A stretch of DNA of 64,000 nt, from positions 62,001 to 126,000 of the forward strand of contig CM036623.1 in assembly GCA_020746105.1 (NCBI GenBank). Direction: 5' to 3'. The translations under genes and the position numbers were made by a program. The first letter of the stretch is position 1. Every line of letters begins with the position of its first letter. A model generated the notes under the pieces. That model saw only the letters and a list, made by a program, of their open reading frames with translations. It did not search any database and had not been told where the DNA came from. Origin of the DNA: Trogon surrucura. Its lineage: Eukaryota; Chordata; Aves; Trogoniformes; Trogonidae. Below, piece by piece: positions 12,416 to 22,856 of the stretch.

Positions 12416-12718
12416 ACTAACATACACTTTTTAAAAGGTAACTCAATAGGAAAGATTATAAAGACATCAACCCACAACATAAAGTAATATAAAAATGCTT
12501 AGTGAATTATTTAGGAGGGAGAATAACAAAATGACTCTTTCTATTGGCAGATTTGCATTCATCTCACAAAACCATACCACTAATCTATTCAGCAGCTCAT
12601 GAGCAAACCAAAGAAACTTGGAACTACTTCTGGGAATCTGCTGTCAGAGTCCTGAGAGTCATTTACAGGGTTGTAAGTAAAGTTAATCTGAAACTTATTT
12701 TTATCAAAATAATGGTGA

Positions 12719-12845
12719 ATCATAGACTCACAGAATGTTCAGGGTTGGAAGGGACCTTTGAAGATCATCTAGTCCAACCCTCTTGCCAGAGCAGGATCGC
12801 CTAGGGCAGCCCACACAGGAACGCATCCAGATGGGTTTTGAAGCA
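12719..12845 (-). mobile_element. CR1 LINE 3'-end fragment
   Basis: Read on the minus strand, this is the 3' terminus of a chicken-repeat-1 LINE: the conserved GGTTGGACTAGATGATCTTC-type segment, GGTCCCTTCCAACCC-type segment and the ATTCTGTGAGTCTATGATTC tail. On the plus strand it shows as CAGAATGTTCAGGGTTGGAA and following bases. Only about 125 bases remain, so it is 5'-truncated. It lies about 130 bases left of the solo LTR. Confidence 0.85.
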
Positions 12846-12971
12846 CACCTTTATCTGTTAACCTGAGGAAGGACACAGGCAGAAATATGACTACCAAATC
12901 AATGAAGTTTTTGGCTTCATTGTGGACAAAGTAACACCAAATCCCCTTTGTTTCCAAATGTAAGGAGTTGG

Positions 12972-12976
12972 GGATG
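12972..12976. repeat. left target-site duplication GGATG of the solo LTR
   Basis: GGATG directly abuts the TG end of the LTR and is repeated exactly after its CA end at 13573-13577. Confidence 0.85.
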
Positions 12977-13572
12977 TGTCGTGGTTTGAACCCAGCCAGC
13001 AGCCAAACACCACACACACAGCGACTTGCTCACCCACCCTGGGGAACGGGGGAAAGAATTGGAGGGGTAGACGTAACAGGACACAGAGGTTGAGATACAA
13101 AATAACAATAATAGAAATAAAATTTAAAAAAAATAATAATAGCAGCAATAATAGAATATACAAACAAGTGATGCACAGTGCAATTGCTCACCACCTACTA
13201 GCCAAGGCCCAGTTCGTTCCTGGATAGTGACCCTGGAGGAGAAAATGCCAAGACTGTAATCCCAGAAGAGAGAGTGCCAGCCCCCTGGCTAACCCTCATC
13301 TATACATTGGGCATGATGTTGTGTGATACAGAATATTCCATTGGTCACTTTGGGTCCACTGCTCTGGCCGTGCTCCCCCCCCAGCTTTTGGTGCACCTGC
13401 ACACCAGCAGGACGTGGGAAGCTGAAAAGTCTTTGACTTCTTATCAACAACTAAAACCATCAGTATATTATCAGCATTCATCTCACACCAAATCCCATAC
13501 TGAATCTAAAACACAGCACTACGTTAGCTACTAAGAAGAAAAATTAGCTCCGTCCCAGCCAAAACCAGGACA
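12977..13572 (-). mobile_element. solo LTR of an endogenous retrovirus (ERVL-like), with target-site duplication
   Basis: The element begins TGTCGTGGTTT and ends AAACCAGGACA, an inverted terminal repeat with the TG...CA ends of retroviral LTRs. It is bounded by a perfect direct repeat GGATG (12972-12976 and 13573-13577), a 5-bp target duplication as in ERVL-type insertions. The interior matches a common avian LTR layout read on the minus strand: GACCAATGGAATATTC with a CCAAT box, a degenerate TATA at about 13300, an AT-rich microsatellite-like stretch near 13130, and a terminal segment rich in CACACA and CACC. No internal retroviral genes are present, so the provirus has collapsed to one LTR. 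The LTR family is inferred from memory. Confidence 0.85.
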
Positions 13573-13577
13573 GGATG
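13573..13577. repeat. right target-site duplication GGATG of the solo LTR
   Basis: This is an exact copy of the five bases at 12972-12976. It directly follows the CA end of the LTR and fixes the element's right boundary. Confidence 0.85.
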
Positions 13578-14720
13578 AAGACAAGTATTATTTTGATGAT
13601 GAAGAGGAGACTTGAGTCCATGCCCTCAATTCAGGCCTCTAAACAGTAGCTGTGAAAAATGTTGAAAAGGCTCTGTTTTCATTTTCATGCTGTACAAAAC
13701 CTAATTTTCAAACATTTAAATTTGTTGGGAAAAGCCCATAACAACACCAAACTAAAACAAGCTTGGAATCTTCTGACCTTCTTGTTGGTAAGCTCACTAA
13801 TCCAACTCTGATATTTTTGTAATTCACTTCTCCTGTGAATTAATTTTTATACAAGCACCTTTTTTTTTTTTACGTGCAAGTCTGGATCATTAGGACAATG
13901 CATTCAAAGATATTTTTTCAGTCAAAGTCACAGATTCAGACTTACAGAAGGAGAAAGCGAGCACAGGCAGATTCAGAATATGCTACCATAACCACACAAA
14001 AATTTAAAATGTACAAGGAAAGTAAAGTTTCATCTGACCCACAGGGGAGATGAGTCTGTGCACTGCATTTTTAGCTAAGTGCACTATAGGTAGGATTCAA
14101 GGTACCTCTCTGTCCAAGTCAGAAGCTGTCAAGACTATCAAGGAATCAGAGGATATTATCTCCAATTTTGAGACATCTGAATCCAAGGTTTCAAACTAGC
14201 AGAGCTGACAGACTGAACTATATTTCCACCATGCTTGATATAAATAGCATGGCAGTCTGATATGTCTGAAAAAGACAGCAGCAACAAAAAGCAAACAGAA
14301 CATATCAAATCCATTGCCACATGTATACATATTCATTCACTTAAAAGTTCAGTTTTGTTTGAAGCAATTATATTCAATAAATACATGTGCTCAGGAATTA
14401 TCTCAAATAATAAGTTTTCTTTTTAAAGAAAAATTACTGTATCCCTTAAAAGGCCTGCCTGTTTGTGGTGCTTAGGAACAAATGCAGATTCCAAGCACGA
14501 GCAAAACCAACAAGCTCCCTTAAGCTGCTTGGCCTCTGACAATGGGAACTAAATAAAAACTAAAAGAAAATGTAGAAGAGGATAGTGGAATTGCCATCAT
14601 GAAGGGCCCCATGAACCACAAATGTGGCTGACTGGCAGAGGCTTGGTTTCCCAAGACAAAATCTCCAAATATGATACAATGAAAGGGTCAAATGAATCAT
14701 TTCCCAAGCACATGCATGGA

Positions 14721-16330
14721 CCACAGAATCACAGAATCACAGAATGTTAAAGGTTGGAAGGGACCTCAAAGATCATCTAGTCCAACCCCCCCGCCAGAGC
14801 AGGAACACCTACAGCAGAGCACACAGGAACTTGTCCAGGCGGGTTTTCAATGTCTGCAAAGAAGGAGATTCCACAACCTCCCTGGGCAGCCTGTGCCAGT
14901 GCTCGGTCATCCTCACAGTAAAAAAGTTTTCCCTCATATTTTTATGGAACCTCTTATGTTCCAGCTTGCACCCATTGCCCCTTGTCCTGTCAGTGGACGC
15001 CACTGAAAAGAGCCTGGCTCCATCCTCCTGACATTCCTCCTTGTCATATTTATAAACTTTAATGAGGTCACCCCTCAGCCTCCTCTTCTCCAAGCTAAAG
15101 AGACCCAGCTCCTTCAGCCTTTCCTCATAAGGGAGATGTTCCACTCCCTTCATCGTCTTTGTGGCTCTGTGCTGGACTCTCTCCAGCAGCTCCCTGTCCT
15201 TCTTGAACTGAGGGGCCCAGAACTGGACACAATACTCCAGATGCGGCCTCACCAGGGCAGAGTAGAGGGGCAGGAGGACCTCTCTTGACTTACTTGCTAC
15301 TCCCCTTCTAATACACCCCAGGATGCCATTGGCCTTCTTGCCCACGAGGGCACATTGCTGGCTCATGGCCATCCTGCTGTCCACTAGAACCCCCAGGTCC
15401 CTTTCCCCTGCGCTGCTCTCCAGCAGGGCAGTCCCCAACCTATACTGGCACATGGGGTTATTCTTTCCCAAGTGCAAAATTCTACACTAGCCCTTGTTGA
15501 ACTTCATTAGATTTCTCCCCGCTCAGCCCTCCAGCCTGTCCAGGTCTCTCTGAAAGGCTGCACAGCCTTCTGGTGTGTCAACCACTCCTCCCAATTTTGT
15601 ATCATCAGCAGACTTGCTGACAACATTCTCTAATCCCTCGTCCAGGTCATTGATAAATATATTAAACAGCACCGGCCCAAGCACTGACCCCTGAGGGACC
15701 CCACTAGACACAGGCATCCAGCCAGACTCTGCCCCATTGATCACAACTCTCTGGTTTCTTCCCTTCAACCAGTTCCCGACCCACCTCACTACTTGGTCAT
15801 CCAGACCACACTTCCTCAGTTTGCCTATGAGGATGCTGTGGGAGACGGTGTCAAATGCTTTGCTGATATCCAGGTAGACCACATCCACTGCACGGCCACC
15901 ATCCATCCACCTGGTTATGTCTTCGTAAAAGGCTATCAGGTTGGTCAAACATGACTTCCCCTTGGCAAAGCCATGCTGACTGCTCCTAATAACCTTCTTA
16001 TCCTTGATATGCCTAGAGACAGCGTCAAGGATAAGATGTTCCATCACCTTTCCAGGGATGGAGGTGAGGCTGACCGGTCTGTAGTTACCCGGGTCATCCT
16101 TCCTGCCCTTCTTATAGACTGGAGTGACATTCGCTTTCCTCCAGTCTTCAGGCACCTCCCCTGTTACCCACGACTTACCAAAGATGATGGAGAGTGGCCT
16201 GGCAATGACTCCTGCCAGCTCCCTCAGCACCCGTGGGTGCATCCCATCAGGGCCCATGGATTTATGAATGTTTAAGTGTTCAAATTGATCCTTAACCCAC
16301 TCCTCATCAATCAGGGCAGATAGACCAGGT
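14721..16330 (-). mobile_element. 5'-truncated CR1 LINE, about 1.6 kb
   Basis: On the minus strand this is a CR1 non-LTR retrotransposon copy. Its 3' end is at the left, with three tandem CACAGAAT-type octamers (14722-14745) and the conserved GGTTGGACTAGATGATCTTT-type terminus. The rest covers most of the reverse transcriptase and the C-terminal part of ORF2. Its 5' end fades at about 16330, the usual CR1 5' truncation. It lies in the SCG5-GREM1 gap and is the longest repeat in the window. Confidence 0.93.
14809..16257 (-). pseudogene. CR1 ORF2 remnant: reverse transcriptase with two in-frame stops
   Basis: The 244-codon frame at 15523-16257 and the 222-codon frame at 14809-15477 are in the same reading frame, so there is no net frameshift; two stop codons (TGA then TAG, about 15480-15525) separate them. 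The first part shows non-LTR reverse transcriptase motifs in order: [49 protein letters not shown] and the catalytic block SADDT. The second part has the CR1-typical [17 protein letters not shown] segment and a carboxy end reading [14 protein letters not shown]. The endonuclease domain is missing because the copy is 5'-truncated. The residue before the catalytic ADD is Ser, where Phe or Tyr is usual. It is a dead copy, best read as a repeat and not a host gene. Confidence 0.9.
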
Positions 16331-16677
16331 CTATCACATTCAAGACTTTTGGTGTTAGGTGAAGAATTGTGTTGAACTCCAGTCCGTCATCCTAATTCAC
16401 CATGAGAAGAAAGAGTGTAGTATCCATTCATGTTTGTGTTATTTATGATGCTAACTGCTTTGTTGTGATTACATGGATCCTGATGGCTGGAAGAGCTGCT
16501 AGCCATGTGTTCAACACATGGAATCTCTACAAACTTCAAATGATGCGAGTGTCATAGCAACAACATGACCAATTGGAACTAACAGAGCTTAGAAAAAAAT
16601 AAATCCCTGGGTTTACTAACAAGGTCTATTTTTGTACGTGGGGCAGAGGTGGGGAAGGGATTAGAGATCGTAGGAAT

Positions 16678-17597
16678 TGAGAATGGTTTCAGGTAGACCT
16701 GTGTCAAAGTTTAAGGCTGGGCCAACCACTAAACTCTAACAGACATTCTCTGTGGTCCCCACACTCCCCTCCAGGGGAGGATAACAGAGGAACAAGGGAG
16801 AGAGAGACTCTGAGGTTGAAAAAAACACTTGAATCAGTCTAATGAAAAAGAAAAGTAATACTAGCAAATACAATGATGTTAAACTATATACAGATATTAC
16901 ACAAGTATACAAATATATTCAAAGACACAAAGAATATGTTAATATGGAACCCATGCCCCCCAGATGAGGCCCGGTTTAGCTCAGTGGGTTGAGCATGGTG
17001 CTTGAAACACCAAAGGTCACGGGTTCAATTCCCATTCGGTTCTCACGTGTTGCCTGGCCTAGTCGAGAGGTGGCATCCCTGCCCACAACAGGGAGGCTGG
17101 ATTAAAATGATCTCTGAGGTCCCTTCCAGCCCAGGCCATTCTATGATTCTACAAGTAGATCCCAAGCAGAAAAGTCCCAGCCCGGACTTGGCAGCAGCTA
17201 GGAGCACCCAAGCCCAGTGTCCTGATGACAACCCAGAAAACCAGAAATGGAGCTGTGCCACTCCCACTCAGAGAAGCAGGGCAAGACAACCTGTCCCAAC
17301 AAACAATACTCCTCCGCAGTGTGAAAAAAGGAGACAGGAAAACCAACAGCACAGGAAGAGATGACAAAGAGCCAGCAGCAACTCTTCCAGTGCAGCAGCA
17401 CTAAAGGCCCCTGGGCTCTCCTTGGGGTCCCTTTTATACTGAGCACATGGGAAGGAACACCATGATTGGTCCATTTGGGTCACCTGACCCATCCTCTCCT
17501 CCTCATAGGCACAGCTGCCCCTCTTCCTCCACTGTGATTGCCCCCTGTCCCAGAAGCCCCAGAGAACTTTTATACTGGGGCTCTCAAACCAGGATCA
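16678..17597 (-). mobile_element. probable second ERV LTR, interrupted by a SINE
   Basis: The ends read TGAGAATGGTTT and AAACCAGGATCA, a diverged form of the ends of the LTR at 12977. On the minus strand there is a CCAAT box (GACCAATCATGG, near 17465) followed by CAGTATAAAAGG (near 17435), a promoter arrangement as in an LTR U3, and then an AT-rich stretch around 16840-16940. No matching target duplication was found at these limits, so boundaries are approximate. No retroviral coding sequence is present. Subtracting the inserted SINE leaves about 730 bases. The call rests on terminal and promoter-like motifs plus remembered similarity to avian ERV LTRs. Confidence 0.55.
16966..17151 (+). mobile_element. 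tRNA-Ile-derived SINE with a CR1-like tail (TguSINE1-type)
   Basis: The head GGCCCGGTTTAGCTCAGTGG and the following bases resemble tRNA-Ile, with a pol III A box (TAGCTCAGTGGG, 16977-16988) and B box (GGTTCAATTCC, 17022-17032). The tail from about 17055 ends in TGATCTCTGAGGTCCCTTCC and then CCATTCTATGATTCTA, the 3' end of a CR1 LINE. A tRNA head fused to a CR1 terminus is the structure of SINEs mobilised in trans by CR1, described from passerine birds. The anticodon region and acceptor stem are degraded, so it is not a working tRNA gene. It sits in the opposite orientation inside the LTR-like element. Confidence 0.88.
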
Positions 17598-20500
17598 CCA
17601 GAGTCACCTCTTTTTATATTTTCCTATGGTTCTTGTTACTAAAACACATGGAATCCAGTTCCTGACGCAATGCATGGGTGTCTTATAACATTTAATTGCT
17701 GTGTTTCTTCATCCTACTCTGCTCTCCAAGAAAAACACTGGTGGGAGTCAGTGGCTAAATTTCATTGTAAAATGAGTGAGGCAAAGGAGAAAGCACAAAG
17801 ACAAATAATGTGCTATCTGCTCCTAGCCTCAAACTCCCCCTCATTCCCTAACCAGTGTCATTCATTTACAGACCATTACGCCCTGATTTTAAATGTATAA
17901 ACACTGACTACTTTTACTCAATATTTTTGTTCTCAACCAAACCACCATATGACACTATAACTTCCTTGGGAGCCACCAAAGATGTCTGTTAGAAATAATA
18001 GGTTTTTTTAGATCTGAGTATCCGAGTATTTGTTAGATCATATAAGGCACAAGAAGCTTTGATGAGGAATTTAGTCTTAGCCTCTTTTAATTAATTCTTT
18101 ACACTGAGAAACAAAAACAACTCCTAGCAGTCCCTCAGTGCATTATCCTCATTCTGATGCCCTAAACTCCTCTAAATGTGGCTGGAATTCCAGAGGGGAA
18201 ATGTGCTCGTGATTTTTCACCTTTCTACATTGGGAAATAAAGTATCACCCTACAGCATTTGATAGTTCCAAGTGGACAAAACAGACTCATGAAAGAACAA
18301 GCCAGGTCATCCAGAGAAGCACTCATAATTCACCACGGGTTTGTTTTTTTTTTTTTAACAACACTACAACCAGTGACTAACTCAATTGCAAAATTTCAAG
18401 TGACTCCAACATTTAGTGCAATGACTGTAAGATTTATGGGCTTTAAAGCTGTGTTACTGCAACTGAAGTAAGAAATCTATTTTTAATACTGCATAAACCA
18501 TTTATCAATTTAAAAAATAGTCATAACTCATTTAAGAAAGTTTTTTTAAAAGTCATTGTTAAAACAGATGAGTATTGCTGCCGTAGTTTGTGCATAGACC
18601 CTGGCTATTGGTTACATTCCCAAACAACCCTACGACTCAGCTGCCACAGGGGCCTGTGCGTGTGGAGATAACGTGTGCGTACAGCTCAAAAAGTAGAAAA
18701 GTTTGCCTTGTTTCTGATTCCTTATAGCTCTCTCCTACTAATCCCACAGTGTTTCCAGTCTTGCTGCAGTTTTTGTGATGGTTATGGGTCTGAAGCCATG
18801 GGATCTCAGAAGACTTGTTTTCTGGGGCTCTCATGAGTGCAAGTTATCCAGCATGCAAGCAATAGGTGTCAGAATGATATAAATTTCTTCCAGTTTAAAA
18901 TACATTAATTATTTTCTGCTTTAGTAGTCAAGGTTATATTCTAATTTCTAACCATATTGACTATTTCCTGCAGCAGCACCACATGAGTCATTAAAAGGAC
19001 AAGAATTATCCACAAACTTGAACATAAGACCTTCATAGACTACCCCTAAAATAACATTTGCTTGTTAAAAACACTTTTGTCCATCCTGTTGTGTATCTGG
19101 AGGCTCTTGATCTGGAGGTTTACAAAAATAGGGAATAATTTCCAATTAACAAGTGGGTGAACAGTTGAAAAGAGGTTGAGGGCCACCTTCACTAAAGGCT
19201 GAAGTGCCCACTTTTGGACTGTGCAAAATACCAAAGTTCAAGCACTTGATCCTCAAACCTCACCTTCCTCGCCTAAGGAGTCAGGCAGATAAAGCTTGTA
19301 ACACAACCAGGTTTTCTTGTCAATGACTTACCTCAGGCACCTGAACTTCTATTTCTGTGCATGCCTAGGACTGTTTGAAACTTGGTGAACCCGCATAGTT
19401 CTGCATCTCTGTCCCAAAACCAGCCTCAATCCACAAACTTGGCAATTCATTTCTCATATTCCCTGGGGGAACCAGTCTGGTAAGGAACCACCTCACACAT
19501 GTCTACAGGACCAAGCATTGCACACCAGAGGGGAGGAGAGGGGAGAGGAGAAAACCAGTAGTATCTGGAAGAGGTATGGCAGAAAAAATCAAAGCTCTAG
19601 TGGTACCAGAGAAAGGGGTGAAGAATGAACACAAATTTGTCATCTGGAGGGCAGGGTGAACATAAAGAAGGACGGGGTAACACCTGGGCTCTGGCAAATC
19701 CTCAAGGAGCGGTTGAGTAGTGAGCCAGACACTGGATGAAAATACAGAAGCAGTCTTAGAGCATGGCAAAAACAAGCCAACTACCCTCCCCCATCCTTCC
19801 CAGTAGTTGGTTTGTTTTGGCTCCCTTTTCTTGATTTAGTTGTTTCCTGAATTGTTGAACAGCCTCAGCAGGAGAGGAGGTGCAGAGTCCTCTCCTACAA
19901 ACAGCTCCAGCCTCATGGATAAGGGGCTTCACCTCTGGAAGTGCAGGAGATACGGGCTTGGACACCTCCAGTCAGTAGATAAACACCACAATCTTATCTT
20001 TTCTGATTCCTGAAACAATACCTTACTTTTAATGTATTATTTTTTCAAGAACATTAGATGTATTTAGCTGCTACCCAAATAATGGGAAGAAGGTTACATT
20101 TAGCAAGACTTGGATATTAGCAAGAGTTCATTTACTTGACTGTGCATTCTTTATTCTAGTAACTTAAAAAATATCTTTAGATCGTTTTACATCTAAATAC
20201 GTTTAGATCATTTTGCATCTGTTGAAAAGCAAGCATTTAAAAACCCGACTTCCTTACCCATTATTAGCGCTCCAGTGACAAATTTGATCCTGCAATCATT
20301 GTCACTTATAGGCTTTGCTGACCAAGAGCTCCAGTGATCCTAAGGGACCATGTTAGTGTCACTAACAGGACATCTCCTTATAGAAACAGACATCTTGTTA
20401 TAAGCATTTTCAGCGTTGAAGCAAAGACACAATCTTTGTTTCCACACCAGCAGGAATAATTCTTTTCAAGGTGATTTCAGGTGGAATTTTCCCTATTAAA

Positions 20501-22843
20501 ATATGTAGGGCCAAATAATGAAGGGTTTTTCAAATCTTTTCCAGGAGCTTATACTAGTATACTCAAAGCAAGAAAGATAAACAAACAATCTCACTGGAGA
20601 TACTAAAACATAAAAGTACTTGGTCTCACAAAGTACTTCTCTAAATTAGAAACAAAAAAGTCACATTTGGTTACTGTGGTTTTTCTCTGTCTAGGAAGGA
20701 GGTTTCGTTACACTCAGTTGTAGCAGTCACATCCCCTCTAATGCACAGAGGCTTTCTAAACAAACCATCTCTTCTCCATTGGATAAAAAAAAGTGCTCTC
20801 TGCCTTGAGATATCTTGTTCTCTCATCTGGATTTATCTCAGCTAATTATATCGAGGTAAAAAACACTGTACCTTGTCTCTAGTATGTTTTTACAGTACAT
20901 CAGCCGTCTCAATGTAAAAAACGTAGAAAGGCATAGCCAAAAGAAGTAATAAACTGTGAATTCAAGTATTTACTATATTAAAAAGGAGGATTTCTTCTTT
21001 ACTTCACAACACAGGAAAAATTCCTATTTGTTTCTGTTTCCTAGAATCAGAAGAACAAGAAATAGCTACAAGGACTTTTATTTTTTTTTTTCTAAATGTG
21101 CCTGATATCTTTTGGTGACATCAGCTCCTAAGGATTCTTTCCTCTAAATGTTCTATCATATTTTTCAAAAGGAAAAATATGCATTTTTTTAACTGTGAAT
21201 TCATATGTTCATTTTCAAACTCTGACAAGAAATAATAATACCTCCTTCATAAGGAATCTGGTTCAGCCTGAATCACTGCCACAGTCCGATCTGAAGTGTA
21301 AGTCATTTGATCGCTTGCAATTTAACTTCTTCACTTATGCCTTTAGTGCATTAAGACTTCCTGGGGAGGGGAAAGAAAGCTGTTTACATTTTTAGACTTC
21401 TTAAAAGTGTATCCAGAAGCTCCAAATGTTTGGTGTCTGATTAATTACAAACACCTGGAGCATTGCTCCCGAGCCTATTTACAGAATCTCTCCTAACATC
21501 AAGTGATTTTACACTTTTCCAGGCACTTTGAATCATGTTATTTCTAAAAAAATAATAATTAATAATAATCCATTAAAATATCATTTAATCAAACTGTCAA
21601 TGAAAGCAGCTAATGGAGAATTGCTGGGCAGTGTGGTCAGTCCCAGGATGCAAGATGACAGTTCTTCCCTGCCTCTGAACAGCTCTACAGAAATGAAAGA
21701 GCGGTGTCTGTTGGAGCTATATTTGGAGGATAAAGTGAAAAGACTTGGAAAATGCTAATTAGAATTCAAGATACAGTAAGAAAAGGAAAGATCAATGAAT
21801 AAATGTCCAACTGCGCTTAGCCAAACAGGCCAAACAGGATACTTTTGACAAGGAAACAGAAGAAGCAAAACAGAGCAGTTGGAAGTATCAAGACGAGATT
21901 TGGCCGTAGGTTTGCCTGTATAGTTTCCCAGAAGTGCTTTTTTTTTTTTTGGCAATTTTTGAAAGACTAAATTTTTGGTAACCATACAGATAAAAAATAG
22001 ACTATTTTTGTATTTTATTATTATTGTATTCTACTTTTAATTCTTAAGTTCGTAAGGTTTAGAATTTGTAAGGTTTAGAATTCTAGAGGCACTAGAATGC
22101 CTCTTAACAGCGGAAAGATGTATACATAAATTATTTTTTGTCCTTTTAGAAAGGCTCGCCTGACTCAAGCCTCTTGGATTGTTGTGTCCACTTTATTTTA
22201 TCTACTCCAACAACCCCACTGAAATTGAAGTCAAGGATCTGACAAGTCCCTCCAGGATTCAGGTCGGAATCTAAGTTCAGTCAAAAACTGAAGCATGTAC
22301 AGAAGTCCACCTCTCTTAGCAATGCACTTAAATATCTGTTTGCATTTATGTATATAGTTTAAATGCTATTCAAATCAATAAAGACTATATTGAAGCCTTA
22401 TCTTTAGCAGTTCTTTTAGATAACCACAACTGGTTAAACACTTCTTTGTCTGCCTTTAGATATTTTTTTTTTGTCCACAACAGTGAAAACTTGGCTTACT
22501 CACTGGAAATATTTTTTATTATGATTGTGGAGGATTACAGAAGTTAAAAGGCCTGTTTCCCCATTAAACACTTTTAGAAATTTCAGGATGAATGCATTCA
22601 AGTACGCAGACATAAAATAGGTGAAAGTTAGAAAAATACGATATATCTTCATTGATTAAGTCAAACTCTCAACTGTTCGTATTAACTGATTATTTCATGG
22701 GAAGTTTGATACCAAAGCAGCTCTAAGGATTTAGGCCAAAATAATTCTGGCTTCTTGGGAAACTCTGTTCCCAATTGCAGTTTTATAGGTGGGGAAATGA
22801 AGTCCAGAGAAAATCAGAGTGAAACAGGGCAAAGGATGAAGGT

Positions 22844-22856
22844 GGGGGGGGGGGGG
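22844..22856. repeat. poly-G tract (13 G)
   Basis: An uninterrupted run of 13 G lies in otherwise ordinary intergenic DNA. It could form quadruplexes and is often misjudged in length by sequencing. Confidence 0.9.

Noticed and set aside
16966..17040. Possible functional tRNA-Ile gene
   Set aside because: A and B boxes are present, but the acceptor stem ends do not pair well, the anticodon region is altered, and the sequence continues into a CR1 3' tail. It is the head of a SINE.
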